DNA of 43,884 nt, from positions 1 through 43,884 of the IMG/VR virus record IMGVR_UViG_3300037882_004961; one strand, written 5' to 3'. Within the stretch, counting starts at the first letter, position 1. Each line of letters begins with the position of its first letter. Source of the DNA: a virus. Below the pieces are notes generated by a model. It was not told where the DNA came from. It ran no database searches and saw nothing but the letters and a program-made list of their open reading frames with translations. The translations under genes were made by a program, and so were the position numbers. Below are positions 7,470 through 14,394 of the stretch, piece after piece.

Positions 7470-7904
7470 TTAGTTACCAAAAAACCTGCTGGCTGCTGCC
7501 TGTTCGGCTGTTTCCAACTCTTTGAGTTTGTTTTCCGCCCAAATTGCGGTAAAATCGTCGCTGCTTCCAGCTTGTTCCCAAAGTTGTTTTTTAAGGTCTT
7601 TGATGTATGATTCATACACGGGGCGGAATGCAGCCCGTACCTCGCTATCCGCGTAAATTAGGATGCTTTCGTAGTGGTACAGGTGGTTGGGGTTAGATAA
7701 CCTCCCGATAGTTTCCGCCCAATCATCAGCTCCGAAAAATACAAAGCAGTTGCTTTCGGTTGCAAAATGCTCAAATCCGATAGTCGGCTCTACCTCAAGG
7801 TCTGAAGCACATTCGGATAAGGTTTCGGATAATTGCTCAAGCTGTGAGCAGGTAAGCGCGTTTTTTAATTCGCTGATAGCGAACTCTTTAAGTGTTGGTT
7901 TCAT
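7470..7904 (-). CDS. hypothetical protein under a palindrome-linked promoter
   Basis: A 144-residue acidic, helical protein (many Glu, Asp and Ala) without a recognised family. Its 5' leader and promoter are, apart from two bases, identical to those of the rightward gene at 11443, down to the first seven bases of the coding sequence. The two genes should therefore be expressed at the same time and under the same control. A terminator at 7438-7461 makes it a single-gene unit. Confidence 0.75.
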   Translation of the reverse strand: MKPTLKEFAISELKNALTCSQLEQLSETLSECASDLEVEPTIGFEHFATESNCFVFFGADDWAETIGRLSNPNHLYHYESILIYADSEVRAAFRPVYESYIKDLKKQLWEQAGSSDDFTAIWAENKLKELETAEQAAASRFFGN

Positions 7905-7930
7905 ATTGTTGATTGCGTTGGTTTGCAATA

Positions 7931-7962
7931 CAAAGATACGCCAACATTTTAAAACGTCCAAA
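7931..7962 (-). promoter_or_regulatory. Bacteroidetes-type promoter
   Basis: Leftward, TTTG (7959-7962) and TATCTTTG (7931-7938) are separated by 20 nt, an exact match to the Bacteroidetes -33/-7 consensus (TTTG, TAnnTTTG). The -33 box overlaps the end of the palindrome at 7960-8001. It drives the gene starting at 7904. Confidence 0.85.
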
Positions 7963-8001
7963 TAAAAACGGACTTTTTTTAAAAAAAGTCCGTTTTTATT
8001 T
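7960..8001. repeat. 42-bp perfect palindrome, copy 1
   Basis: The sequence is fully self-complementary: AAATAAAAACGGAC, then T7-A7, then GTCCG and the mirrored T-rich end. Identical or near-identical copies lie at 10545-10580 and 11346-11387. Each touches the -33 box of a promoter. As RNA it would form a long hairpin with a T run, so it may terminate the leftward gene at 8023. The perfect symmetry would also suit binding of a dimeric regulator. Confidence 0.9.
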
Positions 8002-8022
8002 TAAAACCAACGAATTTAGAAC

Positions 8023-8253
8023 CTAAATACCCATAGTATTGACCGTTGGGTAATAAATGGGCGGGGTTTCATGCGAATAGGCAAACCAAATAATCCACCC
8101 AAAAAACAGAATCCAACCCAAGCCCTCTTTCCAATCTAATGGCAGAATGAATAAAAACTTGGGCGGGGCTTTTAGCTTTTGGTTAGCAACTATTTGGCTA
8201 ATAAAAACTGTAAGCATCACACAGAATAAAATACCCAGCAAAAAATTAAGCAT
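8023..8253 (-). CDS. small membrane protein
   Basis: A 76-residue protein with two hydrophobic segments, about residues 2-24 and 44-60 (the latter rich in Trp and Phe), separated by a short basic stretch. It is likely an inner-membrane protein. The size would fit a holin, a superinfection protein or an early host-takeover peptide, and the sequence does not tell which. It lies 12 nt after the gene at 8266-8703. Confidence 0.72.
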   Translation of the reverse strand: MLNFLLGILFCVMLTVFISQIVANQKLKAPPKFLFILPLDWKEGLGWILFFGWIIWFAYSHETPPIYYPTVNTMGI

Positions 8254-8265
8254 ATTGATAGGAAG

Positions 8266-8703
8266 TTAGTTACTAATATTTTCGGGCGCGGACTGCTCGG
8301 ATGGTGTTTCGGGTTCGGCTTCAGCTGGTAGCAGGTGCTGATACTTTTGGATATAAGCATCAATTGCTTTGGTAGTTTTTTCCCGTGTACGCACAAAATT
8401 AGAATTGCTTTTTGCCTTCATGCGATACTCAAAAAAACGTCTGTGGTCAATTGGGCAACTTGTAAAAATTTGGAATTGCTCTTCAGTAAGCTCACTGGGA
8501 CAAGATTTTGCCAAAAAACATTTTTCCACACTAATCGCATCTCGCACCCTTTTGCCAGGAGCACCCCAATTCGGAATAACAGTAGCCCAAATTTTAGCCA
8601 CCGTTTCAATTTTTTCAAAACTCATTAATGCAGGAGTATTTATCCTTTGGCGTTCATAGGAATAAGTTATCCCGCCTCTTGTTACCTTTTGTATGGTTTT
8701 CAT
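8266..8703 (-). CDS. hypothetical protein
   Basis: A 145-residue basic protein with an acidic, Pro/Glu-rich C-terminal tail (AEAEPETPSEQ). No family is recognised. It follows the initiator-like gene by 19 nt in the same direction, so a role in replication is possible from context only. Confidence 0.7.
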   Translation of the reverse strand: MKTIQKVTRGGITYSYERQRINTPALMSFEKIETVAKIWATVIPNWGAPGKRVRDAISVEKCFLAKSCPSELTEEQFQIFTSCPIDHRRFFEYRMKAKSNSNFVRTREKTTKAIDAYIQKYQHLLPAEAEPETPSEQSAPENISN

Positions 8704-8722
8704 ATTTAAAATTAGTTTTTGG

Positions 8723-10492
8723 TTATTTAAAATATTGGCGCATAAAATTCTCTGCAGTATTATAATCTGCAAAAAACAATTCCCAATCCGCTTGTTGGAA
8801 TTCTTTGGTTTCGGCTTCATATCGCATACTTATCCAGCTTTGCATTTCTTGAATGCGAGAAATATAAGGCAAGGCATCAGTAAAATCGTCGTCCTCCCAT
8901 AATTTCATTATGAATTGTTCATGTTTTATGGTAAGTGAAGCTTCTTTTTCAACTTTGGGCGCCGGTTGGAAAGTTTTGTAAGGTGCTGGAGAAGTTGCTG
9001 CTGTAATTTTGGTTTGGGTGGTCGGTGGATTTTTCGGGGCGGGCTTTGCTGGAGCTGGTGGGAAAATTACATTCCAAAATTCTGCAAAAATTGGGCTGCT
9101 AAGTATTGATGTGCTTTTACGCAAATCCAAAAAATAAGATTTGAGGCTTGGCGGAAAATATAGGGCGGTGCTGCTTGGGGCTACTTTCCAAATTGGGCTG
9201 CGCTTGGACTTCTCAACGTATTGCCCACCAGTTACCCATTTGCTAAAAAAGCCCATACGCTCCTGTACGCTGGAGCTTTCCGTTCTTGGTTTGACTGAAA
9301 GTTTATTGTCCACATTTTGTTTGATGTTTTGGTACTCAGCGCCAAGATACTTGGTAAGGTTTGCCAATATTCCAACAAAACCCGCCAAATCAACCCCAAC
9401 AGGCAACTGGGCAACAAAAGCCTTAAATTCGGTTTCGGGGTCTTGCATAAGCCCTCTGCCTGTTAGGGCGTTTCTTAAGCGATTTTCTTTGTCTCCATCC
9501 GCTGCATTTGCTTTCACCTCCCAAGTAAAGGCAGTCGCAAACGCAACCCAAAGGGCGCGGGCTTCTGCACTATCCAGCAGGCTATTAGAAACAACCTCCA
9601 CCGCGTGCTTTTGTACAAGTTTTTGGATGTTTTCCTCATACCAATCCAAAACCGCCCAAGGCTTACCGCTTTTCCCTTTGAGAGCTTGGTTCATGTACTC
9701 CACCAGCACAATATCGGGTGTTTTTTCCGCTTGGGCTTTGTTTAAAAATTTTTGCAATTCTATTTTTTTGGAATTTGCGTCTTTTTTGGTATTTTTTTTA
9801 ATAAAATATTCATTCAATAAAATCCCCAGCCCCTCCGATGCTTGGTAACCAGTTTCTGCAATCCAAGATTTCAATAAATCAGAATTCAAAACCAATTTTT
9901 CAAAACCAACGCCCAAGGTTGGACTTTTGACTCCTACTTTATTTACTTCTTTTATTACTTCTTCTTTACTTACTTCTTCTTTAATAAACGGTTGTTGTTT
10001 TCGTGCAATCGGGGTTGTTGTTTCCATGCAATCGGGGTTGTTGTTTTCGTGCAATCGGGGTTGTTGTTTTTGTGCAGGCGCGGTTGTTGTTTTTATACAA
10101 GCGCGGTTGTTGTTTTTATACAACCCCAAATTAATATTTTTTGCATCTGTTTCGGTGTTTTTGGTAATTATTTCAGCCAAAGCATCAACACCATCAGAAA
10201 CATTAAAAAACTTCAAAAGCCCACGCTCCGAATCTTTGCGGGTTTCGCACAACAATACGCCTACTTCCTTGAGGGTATCTATACAATTTTCCTGCAAAGA
10301 CCGCCCCATACCGATAGCATCTTCTATTTCTTTGAATTTGCAGTAAAACCATGGGTCTGTATAAAAGCTGGATTTGTTCACCAAAAAAGCGTAAAAGCAA
10401 GCAGCCTTAAACCCTACCTTTTGAATGAGCGGGAAAGGGAGTAGCATATAATTAGTATTGTTGAGGATAAGGTCTTGGATGTTCGTTTTCAT
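8723..10492 (-). CDS. replication initiator-like protein with intragenic repeats
   Basis: A 589-residue protein. Residues 1-115 resemble the winged-helix N-terminal domain of phage replisome organisers (FKAACFYAFLVNKS, then a KFKEIEDAIGMG recognition-helix region and LKEVGVLLC). Residues 123-168 are a low-complexity linker of NNN, TTT and QQP blocks encoded by 23-bp tandem DNA repeats. A Lys/Glu-rich segment (169-187) follows, encoded by AT-rich DNA. The C-terminal half is helical with a Pro-rich linker (about 470-510). The arrangement of DNA-binding domain, intragenic iterons, AT-rich tract and C-terminal partner domain is that of lambda O. The homology itself is inferred from layout. It has its own palindrome-linked promoter. 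Confidence 0.7.
   Translation of the reverse strand: MKTNIQDLILNNTNYMLLPFPLIQKVGFKAACFYAFLVNKSSFYTDPWFYCKFKEIEDAIGMGRSLQENCIDTLKEVGVLLCETRKDSERGLLKFFNVSDGVDALAEIITKNTETDAKNINLGLYKNNNRACIKTTTAPAQKQQPRLHENNNPDCMETTTPIARKQQPFIKEEVSKEEVIKEVNKVGVKSPTLGVGFEKLVLNSDLLKSWIAETGYQASEGLGILLNEYFIKKNTKKDANSKKIELQKFLNKAQAEKTPDIVLVEYMNQALKGKSGKPWAVLDWYEENIQKLVQKHAVEVVSNSLLDSAEARALWVAFATAFTWEVKANAADGDKENRLRNALTGRGLMQDPETEFKAFVAQLPVGVDLAGFVGILANLTKYLGAEYQNIKQNVDNKLSVKPRTESSSVQERMGFFSKWVTGGQYVEKSKRSPIWKVAPSSTALYFPPSLKSYFLDLRKSTSILSSPIFAEFWNVIFPPAPAKPAPKNPPTTQTKITAATSPAPYKTFQPAPKVEKEASLTIKHEQFIMKLWEDDDFTDALPYISRIQEMQSWISMRYEAETKEFQQADWELFFADYNTAENFMRQYFK
9935..9989. other. AT-rich strand-asymmetric tract, possible DNA unwinding element
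   Basis: This tract is almost pure T, A and C on the plus strand, with repeated TTACTTCTT units and few G. It lies directly beside the six 23-bp repeats inside the initiator-like gene. In lambda the equivalent AT-rich segment beside the iterons melts first. Confidence 0.5.
9990..10127. repeat. six 23-bp tandem repeats, probable origin iterons
   Basis: Units start at 9990, 10013, 10036, 10059, 10082 and 10105. Each begins with GGTTGTTGTTT, and most continue as TCGTGCAATCGG. The period of 23 bp is not a multiple of three, so the gene reads successive units in all three frames (NNN, TTT, QQP). Selection therefore seems to act on the DNA, not on the peptide. The period is near two helical turns, as expected for protein-binding iterons. 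Confidence 0.85.
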
Positions 10493-10512
10493 ATTATGCG
10501 TGGTTTGTGGTA

Positions 10513-10544
10513 CAAAGTACGACCATTATATTTGAACGTGCAAA
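10513..10544 (-). promoter_or_regulatory. promoter of the initiator-like gene
   Basis: Leftward, TTTG (10541-10544) and GTACTTTG (10513-10520) are 20 nt apart. The -7 box is one step off the TAnnTTTG consensus. The -33 box touches the palindrome at 10545-10580, exactly as at the other two copies. Confidence 0.65.
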
Positions 10545-10580
10545 TAAAAACGGACTTTTTTTAAAAAAAGTCCGTTTTTA
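10545..10580. repeat. 36-bp perfect palindrome, copy 2
   Basis: This has the same core as copies 1 and 3 (TAAAAACGGAC, T7-A7, GTCCGTTTTTA) but lacks the outermost symmetric bases on one side. It lies between divergent genes (starts at 10492 and 10646), where no terminator is needed. This favours a regulatory role over simple termination. Confidence 0.88.
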
Positions 10581-10590
10581 CAGCTATAAA

Positions 10591-10628
10591 CGTAACCATA
10601 TATTTAAAGCAGCGTTTATGTATGTAAA
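10591..10628 (+). promoter_or_regulatory. bipartite promoter/operator element, copy A
   Basis: CGTAACC (10591-10597), 15 nt, then CGTTTATGTATGTAAA (10613-10628), ending 17 nt before the ATG at 10646. It matches copy B (1956-1993, minus strand) at both boxes and in spacing. The spacer contains TATATTTA, a weak -7-like sequence. Confidence 0.6.
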
Positions 10629-10645
10629 TAAAAACAAATACTACC

Positions 10646-11254
10646 ATGAACAAAGACTTGATGCTTTCTAATTTGCTGGATATTTTCTCCGAAAATCCCC
10701 ATGCAACTGATAAACAAGAAGATAAATGTGTGGAGCTACTTTTGGCGGGTTTGTATAACCCCGAACTACTCCAAACCCCATTTTTAAGAATGATGCACCT
10801 AAGCGCCCGCTCCATTGTAAATATTTTGCGGATTTTTGTGCACCAAGCCATGATAAAAAATGATGCGAATTTAAGTGTACGCAAAGGTTGGCTTTGCATA
10901 ACCCAGTTAATAAACCAACCGATGCCAGGCTATGAGGGTGTTTATTCAATGGAGTGGGTATTTGCAGGCAATACCGAAACACGGGTAACTTTGATAGAAA
11001 AAGACTGGGCGCAATCATACAGGGATATAATTTGCGATATTTGGTCTTATTTGCTATCCCTATGCTTTTCCGAAACCCAATACTATAATAAGAGACATAT
11101 TGGCAGGGTTTATTTGGAGCGCTATTTGGATAATAATCCGATTGAGCCCATAGAGCCAATTAAATTTTATATGCCTTTTATGCAGGTAGGTACGGTTTCT
11201 AATTGCCGACCAATACACAAGATTTGCAATCCTTTACGTTACAATAAGAACTAA
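10646..11254 (+). CDS. hypothetical protein, first gene of the rightward operon
   Basis: A 202-residue mostly helical protein with many Leu and Ile and no clear membrane segment or motif. It is divergent from the initiator-like gene, and the two share a 153-bp control region with the palindrome and the bipartite element. The position suggests an early or regulatory gene, but nothing in the sequence identifies it. Confidence 0.75.
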   Translation: MNKDLMLSNLLDIFSENPHATDKQEDKCVELLLAGLYNPELLQTPFLRMMHLSARSIVNILRIFVHQAMIKNDANLSVRKGWLCITQLINQPMPGYEGVYSMEWVFAGNTETRVTLIEKDWAQSYRDIICDIWSYLLSLCFSETQYYNKRHIGRVYLERYLDNNPIEPIEPIKFYMPFMQVGTVSNCRPIHKICNPLRYNKN

Positions 11255-11258
11255 AATT

Positions 11259-11342
11259 ATGCACCCTATTTTGTGGCAAATGTTGATTTTTGGGCTGTTT
11301 GGGCTGCTTTGTTGGGCTTTTTCCGACCAAAACCCACAATAA
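11259..11342 (+). CDS. 27-residue single-span membrane peptide
   Basis: A short frame (MHPILWQMLIFGLFGLLCWA, then SDQNPQ-like polar end) starts 4 nt after the previous stop and ends just before the palindrome at 11346. Residues 4-21 are hydrophobic enough to cross a membrane once. Tight spacing supports translation; the function is unknown. Confidence 0.5.
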   Translation: MHPILWQMLIFGLFGLLCWAFSDQNPQ

Positions 11343-11345
11343 TTA

Positions 11346-11387
11346 AAATAAAAACGGACTTTTTTTAAAAAAAGTCCGTTTTTATTT
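11346..11387. repeat. 42-bp perfect palindrome, copy 3
   Basis: It is identical to copy 1. It lies 3 nt after the small membrane peptide gene and forms the T residues of the -33 box of the next promoter. It could terminate the upstream transcript and at the same time act in control of the downstream promoter. Confidence 0.9.
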
Positions 11388-11416
11388 GGAGGTTTTAAAA
11401 TGTTGGCGTATCTTTG
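11385..11416 (+). promoter_or_regulatory. Bacteroidetes-type promoter
   Basis: TTTG (11385-11388), 20-nt spacer, TATCTTTG (11409-11416): an exact match to the Bacteroidetes consensus. It drives the rightward genes from 11443. The -33 box overlaps the palindrome end. Confidence 0.88.
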
Positions 11417-11442
11417 TATTACAAACCAACGCAATCAACAAT

Positions 11443-12015
11443 ATGAAACGCACCAACCACGCATCCGCTTTCGCAGCGAAATACGCAAACAACTTGTACT
11501 GGAATTCCAAAGGTACAATCACTAAAGCTGAAGCCTTCAGAGAAGCATACGCCTTCTACAGAGCAAACAAAGCGGCTATCCTTGCCGAGCTTGAGGGACA
11601 GCAGGCACCAGCCGAGCAACCAACCCAAACCGTTGCTGAACAAAAACAAGTTCAAGCTGCAACTGTACAAACAATGATGCAGGAACTTTTGGAGTACGTT
11701 GTTACCCAAGCAAATGTTCTAAACGAAACTATTATTGGCGGAATTGGTATCGCTGAAGCGCTCAAAATCGCATACGCACGCTACCAAACAAATATACGTC
11801 GCAAAGCTGTAGTTATCAAATACATCAAATTAGATGGTGAAGAACGCACAGCAAACGTGGAGGCTATCTGCGAGCTCAAAGAAAGAGACGCAAAAAATGG
11901 CAATATCATGCACATGGAGAATATCCCAGGTGAAGACCAACCCAAAGTAAGAACATTCAAAGCCTCACAAATTATATGCGTGTATCCAGCCCAACCGAGA
12001 AAAGAACAAGCTTAG
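11443..12015 (+). CDS. hypothetical protein
   Basis: A 190-residue protein. Two similar segments, near residues 22-45 (TITKAEAFREAYAFYRANK) and 106-125 (GIGIAEALKIAYARYQTNIR), suggest an internal duplication joined by a Gln/Ala/Pro-rich linker. The C-terminal third looks like a small beta domain. No family is recognised. The promoter and leader are shared with the gene at 7470-7904. Its 3' end overlaps the frame-disrupted gene at 11976-12355. Confidence 0.75.
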   Translation: MKRTNHASAFAAKYANNLYWNSKGTITKAEAFREAYAFYRANKAAILAELEGQQAPAEQPTQTVAEQKQVQAATVQTMMQELLEYVVTQANVLNETIIGGIGIAEALKIAYARYQTNIRRKAVVIKYIKLDGEERTANVEAICELKERDAKNGNIMHMENIPGEDQPKVRTFKASQIICVYPAQPRKEQA

Positions 12016-12355
12016 AGATAAGGCTTGGAATCTCAAGCTGGAGGCTAGCCTAGAGTTTAGGGGTTGGCTGTATGAGCTCCAAGAATGGATACAAGCCAAC
12101 CCACTCAAATACCAACACGAAAAATACCAGCTGGATAATATCCAACCCCTTTGGGTCAAAGCATCTCTGCTTGGTTTCGTTTGCGAGCAACTGGAAACGC
12201 TCAGTAGTGGAGTTCAAAACGAAATCCACATTCAGCGAATAGCGCCCGACGTTGCCGCAATCGTTTCAATGTCCGAAACCATGCTAAACGCATACTTGGA
12301 CGCTGCCTTATCAATCATCAACACAAACATTCAAATCCTTTCCGATTATGCGTAA
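11976..12355 (+). CDS. hypothetical protein with a frame break near its start
   Basis: From about 11951 to 12355 one frame is open and protein-like (LRDKAWNLKLEASLEF, then a helical Trp/Leu-rich chain) but has no ATG, GTG or TTG start before a very late ATG. An ATG at 11976 opens the neighbouring frame (MRVSSPTEK). Adding one A to the AAAA run at 12001-12003 and the base before it would join the two into one protein of about 126 residues, starting inside the previous gene. The cause is either a one-base sequence error or mutation, or ribosomal slippage at AAAAG. The end overlaps the next ATG at 12348, in phage style. Confidence 0.55.
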
Positions 12356-12830
12356 CGAAACCTCCTATCCAGCCAAAAAACAAACCGCTGCCAAAATTGG
12401 AAGCATTGACGAACTTGCTACTGATACCCAATCCTTACAAAGGCTTGGCGCGCACATCAAAAGAGAAGGTATTACCATCTTGAGCATCAGCATAAAAAAT
12501 GAAAAACAGCTTGGCAAAAAAACGCTGTTCCAGGTGCTGGAAGCTGAAGGAGTTATCCGAACTCTTGCCAATGCAGGCGTAAAGGAGCTAATTTTTGAAA
12601 AATGCGTTAATGTGGGCTTTCCCCAGTCGGCTATGGCTTACCGAAACTTTGAGCGGGTAACAGTCATGGCAAACAATGTAATGGCTGTAGAAATCTTGGC
12701 ACATAAATCTTACTACTCCAGCAAAGCCCTGTCAGTTCAAAAAGCGCTCAAGGAATTTGGAGACTGCCAATTTTACTTACAAACCCCGCTGCAACAAGGA
12801 GAAATGCAGTTCAATACAAACCCCGCCTAA
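12348..12830 (+). CDS. hypothetical protein
   Basis: A 160-residue alpha/beta-looking protein with several hydrophobic beta-like strings (ITILSISIK, VKELIFEKCV, ERVTVMANNVMAVEIL). The function is not recognised. The start overlaps the end of the preceding frame by 8 nt, and the next gene follows after 2 nt. Confidence 0.75.
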   Translation: MRNETSYPAKKQTAAKIGSIDELATDTQSLQRLGAHIKREGITILSISIKNEKQLGKKTLFQVLEAEGVIRTLANAGVKELIFEKCVNVGFPQSAMAYRNFERVTVMANNVMAVEILAHKSYYSSKALSVQKALKEFGDCQFYLQTPLQQGEMQFNTNPA

Positions 12831-12832
12831 CT

Positions 12833-13212
12833 ATGGTTTTCCTATGTCCACCACCCGAATACTTCACTCACATAAGCGAAAACCTCCAAGATGCTGAGCG
12901 TGTATTTTTTAACCCAGGTAACAACTATTGTAAATTTGTTGAGTGCATAGACACTTCTACAAATTACTACACCTTACCCGACCCACAAGACATACTAAGC
13001 AAACACATGGGATATAATCCGCCCGAAAAAAATGGACAACCTATAACTACGCACTCCAAGAACGAATATTTAAAGCGGGTTATTGGGATGCTTATATTAT
13101 GGATTCCAAAGGCTTTGAGGTTTTGCATCTTGGGCGTGCAAAAGGCGCTATAAACGCCTACAAACTGATTTATAAACATTTCTTAACCATTCTAAAACCG
13201 CGTAAAAAATGA
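12833..13212 (+). CDS. hypothetical protein with -1 frameshift at an A7 run
   Basis: The ATG frame runs to 13153, but from 13033 on the -1 frame is the convincing one: it reads WTTYNYALQERIFKAGYWDA and on to PRKK. The switch falls at A_AAA_AAT (13027-13033), a slippery heptamer. The joined protein has 126 residues and ends in TGA at 13210-13212, overlapping the next ATG and followed at once by TAG. The zero frame alone would leave a 55-nt gap. It could be programmed -1 frameshifting or a missing A in a homopolymer. The function is unknown. Confidence 0.6.
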
Positions 13213-13550
13213 TAGTAGAAATAATTAAAGAATTTGCGGCAATCATGCTTGTTCCCGTTTTTTTAATTGTTTGCTTAATTGGATTAACTTCAATATTACA
13301 GTGGGTGTTGAAACCTCCCAAAAGCATTATAGATTACCAATTACATTTTGAGCGCTTACATAAAACCATTGATTTGCTACAGCGAGACGCTGAAATAAAC
13401 AATCGGATTATCCAAAGAAACAACGAGCGCAACAAATATTACCAAACACTTTTGAAAAAAAACGGGATAAAGTTCAATCCAAACCCAACCCAATCCGACT
13501 GTTATTCCGTTTTCAAAGAAGCCGAACCCACCAAATCTGATGAAGCATAA
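13209..13550 (+). CDS. small membrane-anchored coiled-coil protein
   Basis: A 113-residue protein with a membrane span at about residues 10-34, then a basic, Asn/Gln/Arg-rich helix (about 40-85) likely to form a coiled coil, and a polar tail. It is the first of a run of small membrane proteins. The size and topology resemble spanin- or anchor-type proteins, but no lipobox or clear family mark is seen. Confidence 0.72.
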   Translation: MIVEIIKEFAAIMLVPVFLIVCLIGLTSILQWVLKPPKSIIDYQLHFERLHKTIDLLQRDAEINNRIIQRNNERNKYYQTLLKKNGIKFNPNPTQSDCYSVFKEAEPTKSDEA

Positions 13551-13773
13551 ACCCAAAAATCAAGCTACTGCAGAGTCGACAAAATTTAATCCTTTTTTGG
13601 GCGGGTTGGTGGTGCTGTTTGGGGTTTGCTTAGGTTCATTTTTGCGCGGTCTTTACAACCGCTGGCAACTGCAAAACCCCTTAGTTGATACCGAGCTTGT
13701 TTTTTCGGGGTTGGGCTTTGCCTTTGTACTGCTCCTAATCTTATTCCTAACCATTTCCCAAACCAAAAAATGA
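13540..13773 (+). CDS. two-span membrane protein
   Basis: A 77-residue protein with hydrophobic segments at about residues 20-38 and 56-73 and a short basic hairpin between them. It overlaps the previous gene by 11 nt. It ends KK-TGA at 13771-13773, immediately followed by TAA; the TGA overlaps the next ATG. Reading UGA as Trp would add only one residue. Holin-like topology, function unproven. Confidence 0.7.
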   Translation: MKHKPKNQATAESTKFNPFLGGLVVLFGVCLGSFLRGLYNRWQLQNPLVDTELVFSGLGFAFVLLLILFLTISQTKK

Positions 13774-13928
13774 TAATCATCCTGTTGGTTCTGTTGGCTT
13801 GGATTATTACCGCTCCCAATCCCGCCAATTATTCCCTGTTTGTAATATCCCTGGTGGTGTACGCAGGAATGTATGTTCAGCGGGATTATAACGAACCCGA
13901 ACATAAGCATGGCAAAAAGACAAAGTAG
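13770..13928 (+). CDS. 52-residue membrane protein
   Basis: The frame starts at the ATGA overlap and encodes two hydrophobic stretches (residues 2-13, MIIILLVLLAWII-like, and 22-37) followed by a charged tail (RDYNEPEHKHGKK). It ends with TAG. Overlaps on both sides support its reality despite its short length. Confidence 0.62.
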   Translation: MIIILLVLLAWIITAPNPANYSLFVISLVVYAGMYVQRDYNEPEHKHGKKTK

Positions 13929-14058
13929 GCACACAGATACACCCAAAGACTTGGAAAAATACAGGAGCATAGTCCGTTGGGTGCGTGTGGTTGATTTTAT
14001 AGGTAAATTTGTTATCTCCTTGGCATTCATCCTTTTATGCATTCTAATCGCATTCTAA
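13909..14058 (+). CDS. 49-residue single-span membrane protein
   Basis: A short protein with a basic N terminus (MAKRQSRH) and a C-terminal hydrophobic span at about residues 28-48 (FIGKFVISLAFILLCILIAF). It overlaps the previous gene by 20 nt and is followed after 2 nt by the next start. Tail-anchored topology is likely, role unknown. Confidence 0.62.
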   Translation: MAKRQSRHTDTPKDLEKYRSIVRWVRVVDFIGKFVISLAFILLCILIAF

Positions 14059-14060
14059 CC

Positions 14061-14381
14061 ATGCAAAAAACAAAACGGCAAAAGCGCAAATCCAACAAAC
14101 CGCTAAGCTCTAAAAAAAGATTTCGGGCTACAGTTTTAGAAATAAGAATGTCGGAAAGGTATGGTGGTATGCAAAGCCCACAATACACACCGGGACAAAT
14201 GAAATCTTATTTTAGGCTATACGCTTACTATAATAGCAATTTGGGCGCGGTGGTAAAGAAGATATTTCGGAGTCGCAATCAGGGCGGCAATCTTAGAAAT
14301 ACCTTTGGCAGCTACGAAATAAAAGCAGTATATGAGGTTGTTTTAGCCAAGCGCAACGCAAAAAAATCTTTAACCATATAA
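14061..14381 (+). CDS. small basic protein
   Basis: A 106-residue strongly basic protein (KTKRQKRKSNKPLSSKKR near the N terminus), with Tyr/Arg-rich middle and Lys-rich end. This suggests nucleic-acid binding, though no fold is recognised. The ATG at 14061 sits 2 nt after the preceding stop. Confidence 0.7.
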   Translation: MQKTKRQKRKSNKPLSSKKRFRATVLEIRMSERYGGMQSPQYTPGQMKSYFRLYAYYNSNLGAVVKKIFRSRNQGGNLRNTFGSYEIKAVYEVVLAKRNAKKSLTI

Positions 14382-14394
14382 ACCAAATCCAACC

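Larger units (their letters stand above)
7898..8001 (-). repeat. 104-bp dispersed inverted repeat, copy 1
   Basis: This 104-bp block matches 11346-11449 in the opposite orientation at 102 of 104 positions. It includes the long palindrome, the promoter, the 5' leader and the ATG. The pair brackets the initiator gene and its repeats. Confidence 0.9.
11346..11449 (+). repeat. 104-bp dispersed inverted repeat, copy 2
   Basis: This matches 7898-8001 in inverse orientation with two mismatches, at 11390 and at the base following TGTATT in the leader. It covers palindrome, promoter, leader and the first seven coding bases. Confidence 0.9.

Noticed and set aside
9141-9848. A 235-codon open frame antisense to the initiator-like gene
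   Set aside because: It is low in protein likeness (Ser/Phe/Cys/Leu-rich), lies fully opposite a long gene with good coding character, and has no promoter or neighbouring genes on its strand.
9990-10127. CRISPR array
   Set aside because: The repeats are directly tandem without spacers, lie inside a gene, and no cas genes are present.
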